DNA from: Bacillota bacterium
GTDB taxonomy: Bacteria > Bacillota > Clostridia > Lachnospirales > Lachnospiraceae
Assembly (NCBI GenBank): GCA_023663285.1
Contig: JAMPHT010000005.1
Coordinates: 29,897-93,896, forward strand
Reading direction: 5' to 3'
Length of the DNA: 64,000 nucleotides
The position numbers and the translations under genes are program-made. Numbering within the stretch: position 1 is the stretch's first letter; every line of letters starts with the position of its first letter. Of this stretch, positions 45,401 to 52,684 are shown one piece after another. The notes under the pieces were generated by a model. It searched no databases and was not told the origin of the DNA. It was given only the letters and a program-made list of their open reading frames with translations.

Positions 45401-45764
45401 AAATCTCCTGTTGAGCGAGCGCAGGCAGGAGGGACGGCAATGTGATGAGAAGGGGTGCTGGCTGTTTCTGGAGCTTCAGAAAAAAGAGCAGCTGTTTGCA
45501 ATGGGGCCTGCCGGACAGGGCGGCCTGAAGCTTCGGGGCAGCGCCAGATATATATCCACCGGAGAGGGGCTTCCTTTCCTGCTGTCAGATAGAGGCTACG
45601 GCATTTTGCCAGCCTCATCCGGTCCGGTGGTCAGCTGTGACATTCCGGCTTACGGGTCTTATCTCTATATGGAGGGGCAGGAACCACAGGATTATTATTT
45701 TCTGGCGGGGAAACAGCAGCAGAATATCCTGAACGCCTATAAATTCCTCTGCGGAGACCTGTAG
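42453..45764 (+). CDS. HelD-like superfamily 1 helicase fused to a repeat linker and a GH31-N-terminal-like domain
   Basis: The 1103-residue protein has three parts. Residues 1-735 are a HelD-like (UvrD-related) ATPase: an N-terminal coiled coil (EDNLENYSGEVYRMQGEI), Walker A VAGSGKTTVAMHRI near 214, Walker B VIDEAQDFGMMA near 508, and LLYVAATRALHELHIL near 711. HelD frees stalled RNA polymerase. Residues 735-885 are a low-complexity linker with ERTAKTEQVQ-type repeats. Residues 888-1103 resemble the N-terminal beta-sandwich of GH31 glycosidases: GIIRMTFARGASLQEAV, GLPFLLSDRGYGILP and EPQDYYFLAGKQQQNIL then NAYKFL, ending where the catalytic barrel would begin. ATG 42453 follows AAGGAGAT. Confidence 0.82.
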   Translation: MKNTDRKAEEKYLKDTMGVIEDNLENYSGEVYRMQGEIDEMLEHYHDNDVELWTLLNNTITLHDHMKRALERNRKASHKPYFGRIIFRDETYGTEESLYIGKGGISKDSTHRIVVDWRAPVANAYYENGLGKCSYAAPGGSEIPIDLELKRTFEIEEGRLLDFFDTEVVANDDLLMKYLSKNKEAVLGEIVATIQKEQNEIIRRSPYHNMIVQGVAGSGKTTVAMHRISYILYNYQERFKPEDFYIVGSNRILLNYITGVLPDLDVHGVRQMTMEQLFIRLLYEDWDDKRYRVRSVSGHTGAKPIVPEGTVPELNVIRGTEEWYLELEAFIRELEWNTIRRESIYLDPRQFVEGLEDGKSGVYDRRKEDEEAGLPSKEVCLVEGAAVERYIRQNPTVSIQSKINMLNERLMVKIRDEFLGKGVKYTDAEKKAIQQAYRGYYGGRQWKKSIYDLYAEFLAGQREKYGEAFEPSEGTSENFFDVYDLAALALIYKRVKETEVISEAHHIVIDEAQDFGMMAYRVLHACIKDCTYTVMGDVSQNIHFGFGLSDWEALKALLLPDPMDSFGVLRKSYRNTVEISEFATNILRHGSFSIYPVEPIIRHGNPVEVECLSPNTDMVDFAGRAAEICRHWQEQGCDTIAVVCRNNEEAEEAARQLSKHIEIMESDLEKASFGKGILVLPVEYTKGLEFDAVLILDPTRDAYPTDDGHARLLYVAATRALHELHILCRGDLTGLIADEAPERTAKTVQAPERATKTEQVQEQEQERTAKTEQVQERADRRVQAQEASGTGTGAAKSTMAAPSGTKRKAVVSVKQETASFHIKSGTASARTVSSVAPYGYGAPAASSRAAVKEADQNPGKETSGPSESTVSFGDMPATEQLRPRGHSRINLAVKWVSKQADGLYLQSQYGTLRVSPVGSGIIRMTFARGASLQEAVHPLIAVKKADGRWKYRDNGRLVELSTGEVTVQIEKASGGVQYLDAKGNLLLSERRQEGRQCDEKGCWLFLELQKKEQLFAMGPAGQGGLKLRGSARYISTGEGLPFLLSDRGYGILPASSGPVVSCDIPAYGSYLYMEGQEPQDYYFLAGKQQQNILNAYKFLCGDL

Positions 45765-45792
45765 CACATAAATTAACCGGCAGAGAGCTTAT

Positions 45793-46131
45793 CTATCTGG
45801 CAAGGGTATCCACCCATTCTTCGATTTTGTCCTCATAGTCTGCGGAAATGATCTGGTACACCTTTTCCGCAGTGAGACCTAAGAGCGAGGTACTGTTCGT
45901 ATCCAGGGCGACCACCGCCGCAAAGAGCAGGACAGCAAGCAGCACACGAAGCCGGAAAGAGGATTGGGGAGACTGCTCCCACTCAGGGTCATCCCCGTCC
46001 TCCCATGGACGTACGCTTTCCCTGCCATACAGGATCTTTTCCCGATTACCCATATCATATCTGTCCTCTTTGTAGCGGGAGCGTATCTGCTGAATCAACT
46101 GTAATTTCTGTTCCGTGGTCGCATCCTTCAT
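45793..46131 (-). CDS. Single-pass membrane protein, unknown
   Basis: The 112-residue protein has a charged cytoplasmic N-terminus (EQKLQLIQQIRSRYKEDRYD), an acidic middle (RPWEDGDDPEWEQSP), one helix (LRVLLAVLLFAAVVALDT) and a C-terminal segment (AEKVYQIISADYEDKIEEW). No family recognised. It converges on the helicase gene with a 28-base gap. Confidence 0.65.
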   Translation of the reverse strand: MKDATTEQKLQLIQQIRSRYKEDRYDMGNREKILYGRESVRPWEDGDDPEWEQSPQSSFRLRVLLAVLLFAAVVALDTNSTSLLGLTAEKVYQIISADYEDKIEEWVDTLAR

Positions 46132-46212
46132 TACTGTTCGTCCGGTTTTAATTACTTATTACAGGATATGTCCTCAACAGATAGGACAGAACCTTTTGAC
46201 GGAAAAACTTCC

Positions 46213-46497
46213 TCAGTTTTTCTTCATAGCCTTGATCAGGTTTTTCAAGGCGTCGATTTCCTCCTGTGATAAACCTGACAGATCGATTTCCTGTTTATTT
46301 TCCATACCCAGAAGAAAATCAGTGCTTACATTAAAAATCCTGGCAATATGAATCAAAACATCATAAGATGGCAGGCGGAGTCCTGTTTCATAAGCGCTTA
46401 TGACAGATTTAGTAAGTCCCAGCTTTGCAGCAAGCTGCGCCTGCGTCATTTTTTCTCCCAGCCGTTGTGTTTTTAATATGTTTCCAAAGTCAACCAT
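46213..46497 (-). CDS. XRE family transcriptional regulator
   Basis: The 94-residue DNA-binding protein has a full helix-turn-helix: NILKTQRLGEKMTQAQLAAK then LGLTKSVISAYETG, RLPSYDVLIHIARIFNVSTD and FLLGMENK. A short acidic helix (EEIDALKNLIKAMKKN) ends it. It starts after AAAGGAGATTTACTT. It is divergent from the membrane gene at 46655 and may regulate it or itself. Confidence 0.88.
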   Translation of the reverse strand: MVDFGNILKTQRLGEKMTQAQLAAKLGLTKSVISAYETGLRLPSYDVLIHIARIFNVSTDFLLGMENKQEIDLSGLSQEEIDALKNLIKAMKKN

Positions 46498-46566
46498 AAG
46501 TAAATCTCCTTTCTGCTATCATACAACATTGTCTGTATTCGATAGGTTGATTATGTCTTTATGTGG

Positions 46567-46595
46567 TTGACTTTCAAGGAATATAATAGTAATAT
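46567..46595 (+). promoter_or_regulatory. Promoter between the divergent XRE and membrane genes
   Basis: TTGACT (46567-46572), 17 bases and TAATAT (46590-46595). On the reverse strand a TTGAAA overlaps this -35, so the two promoters may compete and share an operator. The repeated GGTTGA near 46546 and 46565 is a possible XRE half-site. Confidence 0.45.
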
Positions 46596-46654
46596 ATACA
46601 TATGGAACTGAAAAAATGGTGACACAAACCTCAAAGAGAAAGGAGGCGGAAAAT

Positions 46655-47215
46655 ATGGAGAGTATCGTAACGATTGCTTTTATTGTGGTGGCCGGCATAG
46701 CCATTATATCAGCTGTAATCAAAATATCCCTGGAATTATGTTTATTATATGTTGGAGTATCGAATCAATCCCTGGGAAATGAATGTTCCCGATGCAAATG
46801 TCACCCGCTCTGGGACGCGTTCCTATCAGGGCCATTATATATGGAAAATCAAATAGGGTCATTCAGATTCTGTATCAGTCCGCTTGACAAATACAATTAT
46901 GATCCGCAAGGTTTTGGATGTCATGACAGAGTGGTCAAAAAAGAAGGAAAGCTTTATATGACAGGCTGGTGGATAGACGAAAAAAGCGGTCAGCCCTTTG
47001 GTGCGATTTATGTAGAAGCAGACGGGAAGAAATATACTGCAGAACCGCTGGAAAGACCGGATGTGGTGGCTGCATACGAACAGGACGCATATTTATGGAG
47101 CGGCTATCAGACCGAGATACCCGACGATACATTACGGGCCACTGATCATATTGTAATAACAGGAATTACAGATGAGGGAGAAAAAAGAACGTTATGTGAA
47201 TTTAAATCTAAATAG
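46655..47215 (+). CDS. Hypothetical protein with N-terminal membrane helix
   Basis: The 186-residue product starts after AAAGGAGGCGG. Its N-terminus is a helix (IVTIAFIVVAGIAIISAVI), then a cysteine cluster (ECSRCKCHPLW) and a soluble beta-rich domain (KLYMTGWWIDEKSGQPFGAI, TDHIVITGITDEGEKRTLCE). The Cys cluster could bind a metal. Codon use looks more A/T-rich than its neighbours, which hints at transfer together with the XRE gene; I did not compute this. Confidence 0.65.
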   Translation: MESIVTIAFIVVAGIAIISAVIKISLELCLLYVGVSNQSLGNECSRCKCHPLWDAFLSGPLYMENQIGSFRFCISPLDKYNYDPQGFGCHDRVVKKEGKLYMTGWWIDEKSGQPFGAIYVEADGKKYTAEPLERPDVVAAYEQDAYLWSGYQTEIPDDTLRATDHIVITGITDEGEKRTLCEFKSK

Positions 47216-47220
47216 ACAAA

Positions 47221-47299
47221 AACTTTAACGAATCATTTGGTTTAAAACTCCATAGATGTATAAAGGTTGCAGGAATCGAGTCAACTATTCGTTAAAGTT
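47221..47299. repeat. 13-bp perfect inverted repeat between convergent genes
   Basis: AACTTTAACGAAT (47221-47233) and ATTCGTTAAAGTT (47287-47299) are perfect inverse copies 53 bases apart; GACAA occurs outside both arms with a small shift. It may be a bidirectional terminator with a long loop, or the ends of a tiny non-autonomous element. No coding capacity lies inside. Confidence 0.6.
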
Positions 47300-47337
47300 G
47301 TCTTTTGCGCATAGTTGGATTTCGGCAGGACACTCTC

Positions 47338-47892
47338 TCACAGGTCATATTCCGCAAAGAAATATGCTGCCAGCTGGGCCCTGGAACTGAATGGCTCAGT
47401 TTCCAGAAGCCGGGAGACTTGGCTCTTTGTATAAAAGCCTGCGTCGATTTGCTCGTTATCGGAGGTATGATCCTCGAAAGTGCCTTCGGCTTCCACAAAG
47501 GCAATATAGGTGGTAGTGTCGGAAATTGCAACGGCGGCGAAGGAAGGCGGCAGAATTTTTTTGATGGTTTTCACACGCAGCCCAGTCTCTTCAAAAAGCT
47601 CACGGGCAATGCAGTCCTCAATGGACTCGCCTGCATCCAGCATTCCTGCGCACAGATTGTAAATGGTCTTGTTTACGCCCATGCGGAATTCGTGCAAAAG
47701 GAGCAATTTCCCCTCACAGGTTGCCACAATGGACACGCCGCTGGGCTTTCCGCCCACATCCTCGATCCCTTCCAATTCTCTGCGGCTTACGATTTCATAT
47801 TTCTTTTCACGTCCTGATTTATTTAAGTAAGTAATTTCATAGTTTTTCAGATATTTTCCATCCCGAACCTTTTCAAATTTCAAAAATTCCAT
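47338..47892 (-). CDS. NUDIX hydrolase, ADP-ribose pyrophosphatase-like
   Basis: The 184-residue protein has the Nudix box GMLDAGESIEDCIARELFEE followed by TGL (residues about 82-104), preceded by NLCAG and followed by the PSFAAVAISDTTTYIAF region typical of ADP-sugar pyrophosphatases. It would turn ADP-ribose into AMP and ribose-5-phosphate; the substrate is inferred. It is followed by an intergenic inverted repeat. Confidence 0.87.
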   Translation of the reverse strand: MEFLKFEKVRDGKYLKNYEITYLNKSGREKKYEIVSRRELEGIEDVGGKPSGVSIVATCEGKLLLLHEFRMGVNKTIYNLCAGMLDAGESIEDCIARELFEETGLRVKTIKKILPPSFAAVAISDTTTYIAFVEAEGTFEDHTSDNEQIDAGFYTKSQVSRLLETEPFSSRAQLAAYFFAEYDL

Positions 47893-47967
47893 GATAATAA
47901 TCTCCCATCATATATTTTTGACCTGCGAATATCAAGACATTCTTTCTGCCTGCACTCTCGCGGGTAA

Positions 47968-49296
47968 TTATTGAGACTGGCCATTTCCCCTGCCCAAGGC
48001 TTCCCAGAGCGGCTTCGTGATTTTCTTTCGCGTGATCTCCACCAGCCCCAGGGGCGTCATATCTACTACTGTAGTCTTTACCCTGTCCCGGCGCACATAT
48101 TTCCTCAGGCAGTCCAGCACTTCTGCCCTGCTCTCCTCTTCTTTCATATTGATGAAATCCACTATAATAATGCCGGAAAGATTGCGGAGTCTTATCTGCC
48201 TTGCCGCCTCTTCCGCCGCCTCCAGGTTCACCTTGAGGAAAGCATCCTTTTTGCCTTCGTATTTGCCGGAATTCACATCTATGACAGTGAGCGCTTCTGT
48301 AGGCTGGATCATGAGGTAACCGCCGGATCTAAGCCACACCCGCTCGCCAAGGGCGTCCTCTATTCTGCTGTCCAGGCTGTACAGCTTAGACAGAGGAAGC
48401 AGAGGATCTTCATACAGACGTAAGGCTTTTTCAGGTAAATGGACCGCTCTATATTCCGCCAGCTGCGCATACAGCACCGGATCATCAGTGAGCAGCTCGG
48501 AAAATTCGTCAACAGATACCAGGTTATTTAAGATTCCCGCCATGAAATTATCAATAGAGCCGCTTTTCTTAAGACAACTGAAGCAGGTACGGTGGACAGC
48601 GTTCCGAAAAAAGGTGAGAAATTCATCCAGAAAACGCTGAAAAACCTCATCAAGCTGCGCCGCCTCCAAATCAGCAAGTTCAGCGGCTCTGGTTCTGACG
48701 ATCAATCCAAAGGAAGGCATCCCTGTCAAATCCTGCGTCAAAATATCATCAGAGGGCCGTACAAGACATCCTCCTTCCGTTATGCCGGCATTTTTCAGCT
48801 TTTTTTCCAGGGCTTTCTTTTCCTCAGCGGCAAGCCTTACGGAAAAGCCCACTCGTGTGGCTCCAATGGCCAGGGCAAAATAATCATTTGAAAGAGAAAT
48901 ATGAGCGGTGACAGAGGGCTGCTTTGTCTTTTGCGCATCCCTGGTCACTTGTACGATCAACTCGTCTCCCTCCAGTATCCGGCCGTCAAAGGTCCGGTTC
49001 AAAAGAAAAGGAAATTCAGCTTCTTTTAAGGGAAGAAAACAGATTTCGCCAGGCTGTATTTCCACAAAACAGGCACTAATATTTTTCGCCACATTCAGAA
49101 CCTTAGCCAGATAAATCGAACCCACCCTGCTCTCTTCCGGAAAGGCAGCTACCGTCAGTTTATCCTTTTTCAGCAAAAAAACTGCGTTTTTTTTATGATA
49201 TTGGGTAAAAAGCAATTTACCCTCGTCGGTTTTTCTGTTTAAGTTTTCCTCATCTGAAATTGTCACAGCTGTTTTTTCAGGAATATTGCGGCTCAT
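47968..49296 (-). CDS. rng: Ribonuclease E/G family protein
   Basis: An endoribonuclease of RNA maturation and decay. The 442-residue protein has an N-terminal S1-like segment (VGSIYLAKVLNVAKNISACF), DDPVLYAQL, the catalytic core LTVIDVNSGKYEGKKDAF with metal-binding Asp, IIIVDFINMKEEE (second Asp) and a C-terminal VDMTPLGLVEITRKK. The tail is shorter than that of E. coli RNase E, as for RNase G. It lies downstream of the TIGR03960-TIGR03936 genes, a frequent Clostridia order, but rplU and rpmA do not follow. Confidence 0.92.
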   Translation of the reverse strand: MSRNIPEKTAVTISDEENLNRKTDEGKLLFTQYHKKNAVFLLKKDKLTVAAFPEESRVGSIYLAKVLNVAKNISACFVEIQPGEICFLPLKEAEFPFLLNRTFDGRILEGDELIVQVTRDAQKTKQPSVTAHISLSNDYFALAIGATRVGFSVRLAAEEKKALEKKLKNAGITEGGCLVRPSDDILTQDLTGMPSFGLIVRTRAAELADLEAAQLDEVFQRFLDEFLTFFRNAVHRTCFSCLKKSGSIDNFMAGILNNLVSVDEFSELLTDDPVLYAQLAEYRAVHLPEKALRLYEDPLLPLSKLYSLDSRIEDALGERVWLRSGGYLMIQPTEALTVIDVNSGKYEGKKDAFLKVNLEAAEEAARQIRLRNLSGIIIVDFINMKEEESRAEVLDCLRKYVRRDRVKTTVVDMTPLGLVEITRKKITKPLWEALGRGNGQSQ

Positions 49297-49425
49297 GGGG
49301 ATCCTCCTTCTCTTTTTCGCGCTTCCTGATATTCTGTTTAAACTTTCTTACTGCTTTTCCGGAAAAGTATTCCCACTGCTATTAGGAAACTGTATTTTGA
49401 ATTTCTTTTACTGAATATCGGGAAA

Positions 49426-49623
49426 TTATTGTTTGTTCGAGTAAACTCGATAAAGGACGCAAGCAATTTCAATAATCAAGCATACGCCCATGATATAGCC
49501 CTCCACTATGACAGCATCTGGATTCAGATGTGTTGCAAAGAAAATTTCAAATCCCATGACAATACAAGCACAAACCTGAATAATTACCGCAACAACAGCA
49601 AGCAAAAACATACTTCGTTTCAT
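49426..49623 (-). CDS. Small two-helix membrane protein
   Basis: About 65 residues: MKRSMFLLAVVAVIIQVCAC begins helix one; IMGVCLIIEIACVLYRV is helix two. I start at 49623, 6 bases after GGGGGA; an in-frame ATG at 49635 has no ribosome binding site. It lies after the truncated element D, in an operon with the radical-SAM genes and rng. Unknown function. Confidence 0.55.
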   Translation of the reverse strand: MKRSMFLLAVVAVIIQVCACIVMGFEIFFATHLNPDAVIVEGYIMGVCLIIEIACVLYRVYSNKQ

Positions 49624-49645
49624 TTCGTCCCCCATAGCTACTTAT

Positions 49646-49720
49646 TCATTCCGTTCACACTTCCAGTCATGCCGCTTCAGCGGCACAAACATTCAATGAG
49701 AAGAACGCTGTCCAATCTTC
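49646..49720 (-). repeat. Modular stem-loop element, copy D, directly after the TIGR03936 gene
   Basis: On the reverse strand, right after the TGA: a partly paired GAAGATTGGACAGCGTTCTTC, then TCATTGAATGTTTG, TGCCGCT-GA-AGCGGCA, ATGACTGGAAGTGTGAAC and GGAATGA. It lacks the long outer hairpin but otherwise repeats the second, third and tail modules of copies A and B1. Confidence 0.7.
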
Positions 49721-50473
49721 TCATACTTCTCCCAGGGATAGAAAGGCTGTCTCTCCCCCGTTAGCGCCCTTTGCAGTATGATTGGCAGCGGTGTACACAT
49801 CCTCCCTGGTGATCAGGAGGGCATTTTCCTGCAGCGTCTCACCACTCTCTGCCAGAAGCGCTTCTATTACCTGGCCCGGTTTGATATTTCCGGCGCTGGA
49901 GGCATCCAACAGCATATAAAAAGCCGTGCCGTTCCATCTCAACTCATAGATACCGGGTCTTAAATCAAGCTCCCTTGTGCCCTTTTTGGTTTCCTTTGTA
50001 TAGGGAATATTGTCTTTTGCAAGGAAAGCGGGAAGCGCCTGCGCAATATCCGTCCGGGGAGCGCGGCCCTCCCGAAAACATACGGTATAGGATGCGGCGG
50101 CCACACTTGCCATGGCGTTTCCCGCATCCTCAGGAAGAACCCTTGCGGACAGGATTTCTATACCGTAGACACTGGCCCCGTTCAGCCTGTCCACCACATC
50201 CTGAGTAGACTGCAGGGAATGCACCTCAATATCCATATATTCGCCGTTGCTTTCAATGCCGACGCCCAGGGGCGCTGCAAAAGTCATGATTTGATGAGGG
50301 CTGTAGCCTCCTGTATATGCGATGTCAAGTCCCGCTCTCCGAATGGCCTTCTGAAAGAAACGCATGACATCCAGATGCCCGATAAAGCGAACCGGACCAT
50401 ATTTTCTGAATTTGATCCTTATTTTTATATCTACACCCCCATTCCCGCAGTCTCCAGCAGCACAAACAATCAA
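49721..50473 (-). CDS. TIGR03936 family radical-SAM-associated protein
   Basis: The 250-residue protein matches the TIGR03936/DUF2344 family: KIRIKFRKYGPVRFIGHLDV, QKAIRRAGLDIAYTGGYSPH, FAAPLGVGIESNGEYMDIE. It always accompanies TIGR03960 proteins, sometimes fused to them; the pair's role is unknown. The only normal start is ATG 50473, which lies inside stem-loop element B2 and adds about 14 extra residues (IVCAAGDCGNGG) before the usual N-terminus. An ATA start closer to the conserved part, after GGGGGTG, is conceivable. Confidence 0.82.
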   Translation of the reverse strand: MIVCAAGDCGNGGVDIKIRIKFRKYGPVRFIGHLDVMRFFQKAIRRAGLDIAYTGGYSPHQIMTFAAPLGVGIESNGEYMDIEVHSLQSTQDVVDRLNGASVYGIEILSARVLPEDAGNAMASVAAASYTVCFREGRAPRTDIAQALPAFLAKDNIPYTKETKKGTRELDLRPGIYELRWNGTAFYMLLDASSAGNIKPGQVIEALLAESGETLQENALLITREDVYTAANHTAKGANGGETAFLSLGEV

Positions 50474-50588
50474 TGAACCAGTGATTTGAAAGAATCCGCA
50501 AGCGGATTCTTTCTGGAATGACTTAGATTTTCCATGCGCTTTAGCGCTATTGGCAGCGCACTTTGCTGCCTTAAAAAATCTTCATTCC
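50441..50588 (-). repeat. Modular stem-loop element, copy B2
   Basis: On the reverse strand: GGAATGA, AGATTTT, GGCAGC/GCTGCC and GCGC/GCGC inner hairpins, AAAATCT, AAG, TCATTCC (outer stem), then AAAGAATCCGC-TT-GCGGATTCTTT, then TCATTGATTGTTTGTG and CGGGAAT. None of the stem sequences equals those of B1, yet each module pairs in the same place. The 3' end runs into the start of the TIGR03936 gene. B1 and B2 together leave no room for another gene in 50474-50761. Confidence 0.75.
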
Positions 50589-50761
50589 GTTCACACTTCC
50601 AGTCATGCCTGCGCAGCAGGCACAAACCAATCCCACGGAGTCTGACGACTCCGAGAAGAACGCTGTCCTTGCGTTCTTCAGTGTGAGATTAGAATTTCTT
50701 CGCGAAACAGCCTATGCTGTGAGCGAAAATTGCCGAAGGCAATTGGAAATTCTTCTCACAC
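50582..50761 (-). repeat. Modular stem-loop element, copy B1, directly after the TIGR03960 gene
   Basis: On the reverse strand, immediately after TAA: GTGTGAGA, AGAATTTCC with an extra AATTGCC/GGCAATT hairpin, CGCTCACAGC-ATAG-GCTGTTTCGCG, AGAAATTCT, AA, TCTCACAC; then GAAGAACGC-AAGGACA-GCGTTCTTC, an extra GGAGTC/GACTCC hairpin, TTGGTTTG, TGCCTG-CTGCG-CAGGCA, ATGACTGGAAG. The core is nearly identical to copy A, 39 kb away on the other strand, with two added hairpins. Confidence 0.85.
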
Positions 50762-52657
50762 TTAGCAGCCCCCCGTCACCAGCGCCTGTTCCTGTCTCTC
50801 TACGCAGATCCCTCCACCAAATCTGGCGGCGCCGCAGCCCTGGCACTGCTGCTTACAGTTTGCTGAGATCTCTTCCCTTTGAGCTTTCTCCCACTCTCGT
50901 TTCAAAAACTCCTTTGTGACGCCGCAATCAATGAAATCCCAGGGCAGGACCTCATCCAGAGGACGCTCCCTGTGCGTATAAAAATCAACGGAAAGCCCGC
51001 ACTCCTCGATAGTGCTGACCCAACGTCCATGGTCATAGCATTCTCCCCAGGCGTCATAAATACTGCCCTTCTCATAGACACGGCGAATGACCTCTCCCAG
51101 CCGTCTGTCGCCTCTGGCCAGCACGCCTTCCATCACGCTTGTGTCCGCCTCATGCCAGTTATATTTGATGCTCTTCTGATTTAACTGCTCGGAGATGGCT
51201 TTCCTGGTCAGATACGCCTTCTCAATAAATTCATCTTCGGTGCATTGCCTTGCCCATTGGAAAGGGGTAAAAGGCTTCGGAACAAAAAAGGAAGTGCTGG
51301 TCACGATCTGCACTTTTCCGTTTACCCGTTTTTCTTTTGGCACTGTGTCAAAAAAGACAGCGGCAATCTTGTTGCTGAGTTCCGCGATCCCCCGAATGTC
51401 CTCTTCTGTCTCTGTGGGGAGGCCCAGCATAAAATACAGCTTTACCCTTGTCCATCCGCCCTCAAATGCAAGGGCGGAGCCTTTAAGTATGGTTTCCTCC
51501 GTCAGCCCCTTGTTGATCACGTTGCGAAGCCGCTGGCTTCCCGCTTCCGGCGCAAAGGTGAGACTGGATTTCCTGACATCCTGGACCTTGCTCATCACAT
51601 CCAGAGAAAAAGCGTCAATGCGCAGGGACGGCAGCGATATATTGATATGCTTCCTGTTACATTCTTCCAGCAGAAAATCGATCAGCTCAGGCAGTCTGCT
51701 GTAATCGCTGGAGCTTAGGGAACTCAAGGTGATCTCCTCCTGGCCGGTGTTTTGCAGCATTTCCATGGCCCATCTCTTTAAGGTCTCCACGTCTCGCTCC
51801 CTCACGGGTCGATAAAGCTGTCCTGCCTGGCAGAAACGGCATCCCCGGATACATCCCCGCTGGATTTCCAGCACTACCCTGTCCTGTGTGATCTTAATAA
51901 ACGGGACGATGGGCTTCATGGGATAATAGGTGTCTGTCACATCCATCTGGATCTCTTTTCGGATCTTATCCGGAATGCCCTCTTCTATGGGCAGGAAGCT
52001 TTTGATGGTACCGTCCTCATTATAGGCTGTCTCATAAAAACGGGGCACATACATACCGGGTATTTTGGCCGCGCGCCGCAGGAATTCCACCCGCCCCAGA
52101 CCGGCGGCCTTACACTCCTTATAGGTATCCAGAAGAAAGCGGTACTGCGTCTCCCCCTCCCCGATATAAAATATGTCAAAAAAGTCCGCCAGCGGTTCCG
52201 GATTGTAGGTGCAGGGACCGCCTCCAATCACAATGGGACAGTCCTCTCCCCTCTCCTCCGCCCGCAGTGGGATCCGGGACAGATCCAACACCTGCAGAAT
52301 ATTCGTATAGCACATTTCATATTGGATGGTGATACCGAGAAAATCAAAGTCTTTTATGGGCTCCTGGGATTCCAGCGCGAACAGAGGAATCTGCTCCTTA
52401 CGCATGACCGCGTCCAGATCCAGCCAGGGAGAATACACCCGCTCGCACCAGACATCCTCCCAGGAATTGAACATATCATAAAGGATCTGTATGCCCAGGT
52501 GGGACATACCGATTTCATACACGTCGGGAAAACACATACAGAAGCGGACAGAAACGGCGTTCCTGTCCTTTATGACAGAGTTCACTTCATGGCCGATATA
52601 ACGCTCCGGCTTTTCTATTTTCATCAAAATATCATCGGAAAGGGCAAGACCATCCAT
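50762..52657 (-). CDS. TIGR03960 family B12-binding radical SAM protein
   Basis: The 631-residue protein has an N-terminal cobalamin-binding-like part (GMSHLGIQILYDMFN, PIVIGGGPCTYNPEPLADFF) and a radical SAM core with the 4Fe-4S motif GCIRGCRFCQAG near residue 290, then SLSSSDYSRLPELIDFLLEE. The C-terminus carries another cysteine set (CKQQCQGCGAARFGGGIC). Start 52657 is 8 bases after GGAGG; a TTG at 52672 is open but unlikely. It is paired with TIGR03936. Substrate unknown. Confidence 0.88.
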   Translation of the reverse strand: MDGLALSDDILMKIEKPERYIGHEVNSVIKDRNAVSVRFCMCFPDVYEIGMSHLGIQILYDMFNSWEDVWCERVYSPWLDLDAVMRKEQIPLFALESQEPIKDFDFLGITIQYEMCYTNILQVLDLSRIPLRAEERGEDCPIVIGGGPCTYNPEPLADFFDIFYIGEGETQYRFLLDTYKECKAAGLGRVEFLRRAAKIPGMYVPRFYETAYNEDGTIKSFLPIEEGIPDKIRKEIQMDVTDTYYPMKPIVPFIKITQDRVVLEIQRGCIRGCRFCQAGQLYRPVRERDVETLKRWAMEMLQNTGQEEITLSSLSSSDYSRLPELIDFLLEECNRKHINISLPSLRIDAFSLDVMSKVQDVRKSSLTFAPEAGSQRLRNVINKGLTEETILKGSALAFEGGWTRVKLYFMLGLPTETEEDIRGIAELSNKIAAVFFDTVPKEKRVNGKVQIVTSTSFFVPKPFTPFQWARQCTEDEFIEKAYLTRKAISEQLNQKSIKYNWHEADTSVMEGVLARGDRRLGEVIRRVYEKGSIYDAWGECYDHGRWVSTIEECGLSVDFYTHRERPLDEVLPWDFIDCGVTKEFLKREWEKAQREEISANCKQQCQGCGAARFGGGICVERQEQALVTGGC

Positions 52658-52684
52658 CCTTTTGACCTCCAAACAAATCAGAGC

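Noticed and set aside
50441-50761. Possible CRISPR array
   Set aside because: The repeated units are palindromic modules of unequal length with no regular spacers, and no cas gene is near.
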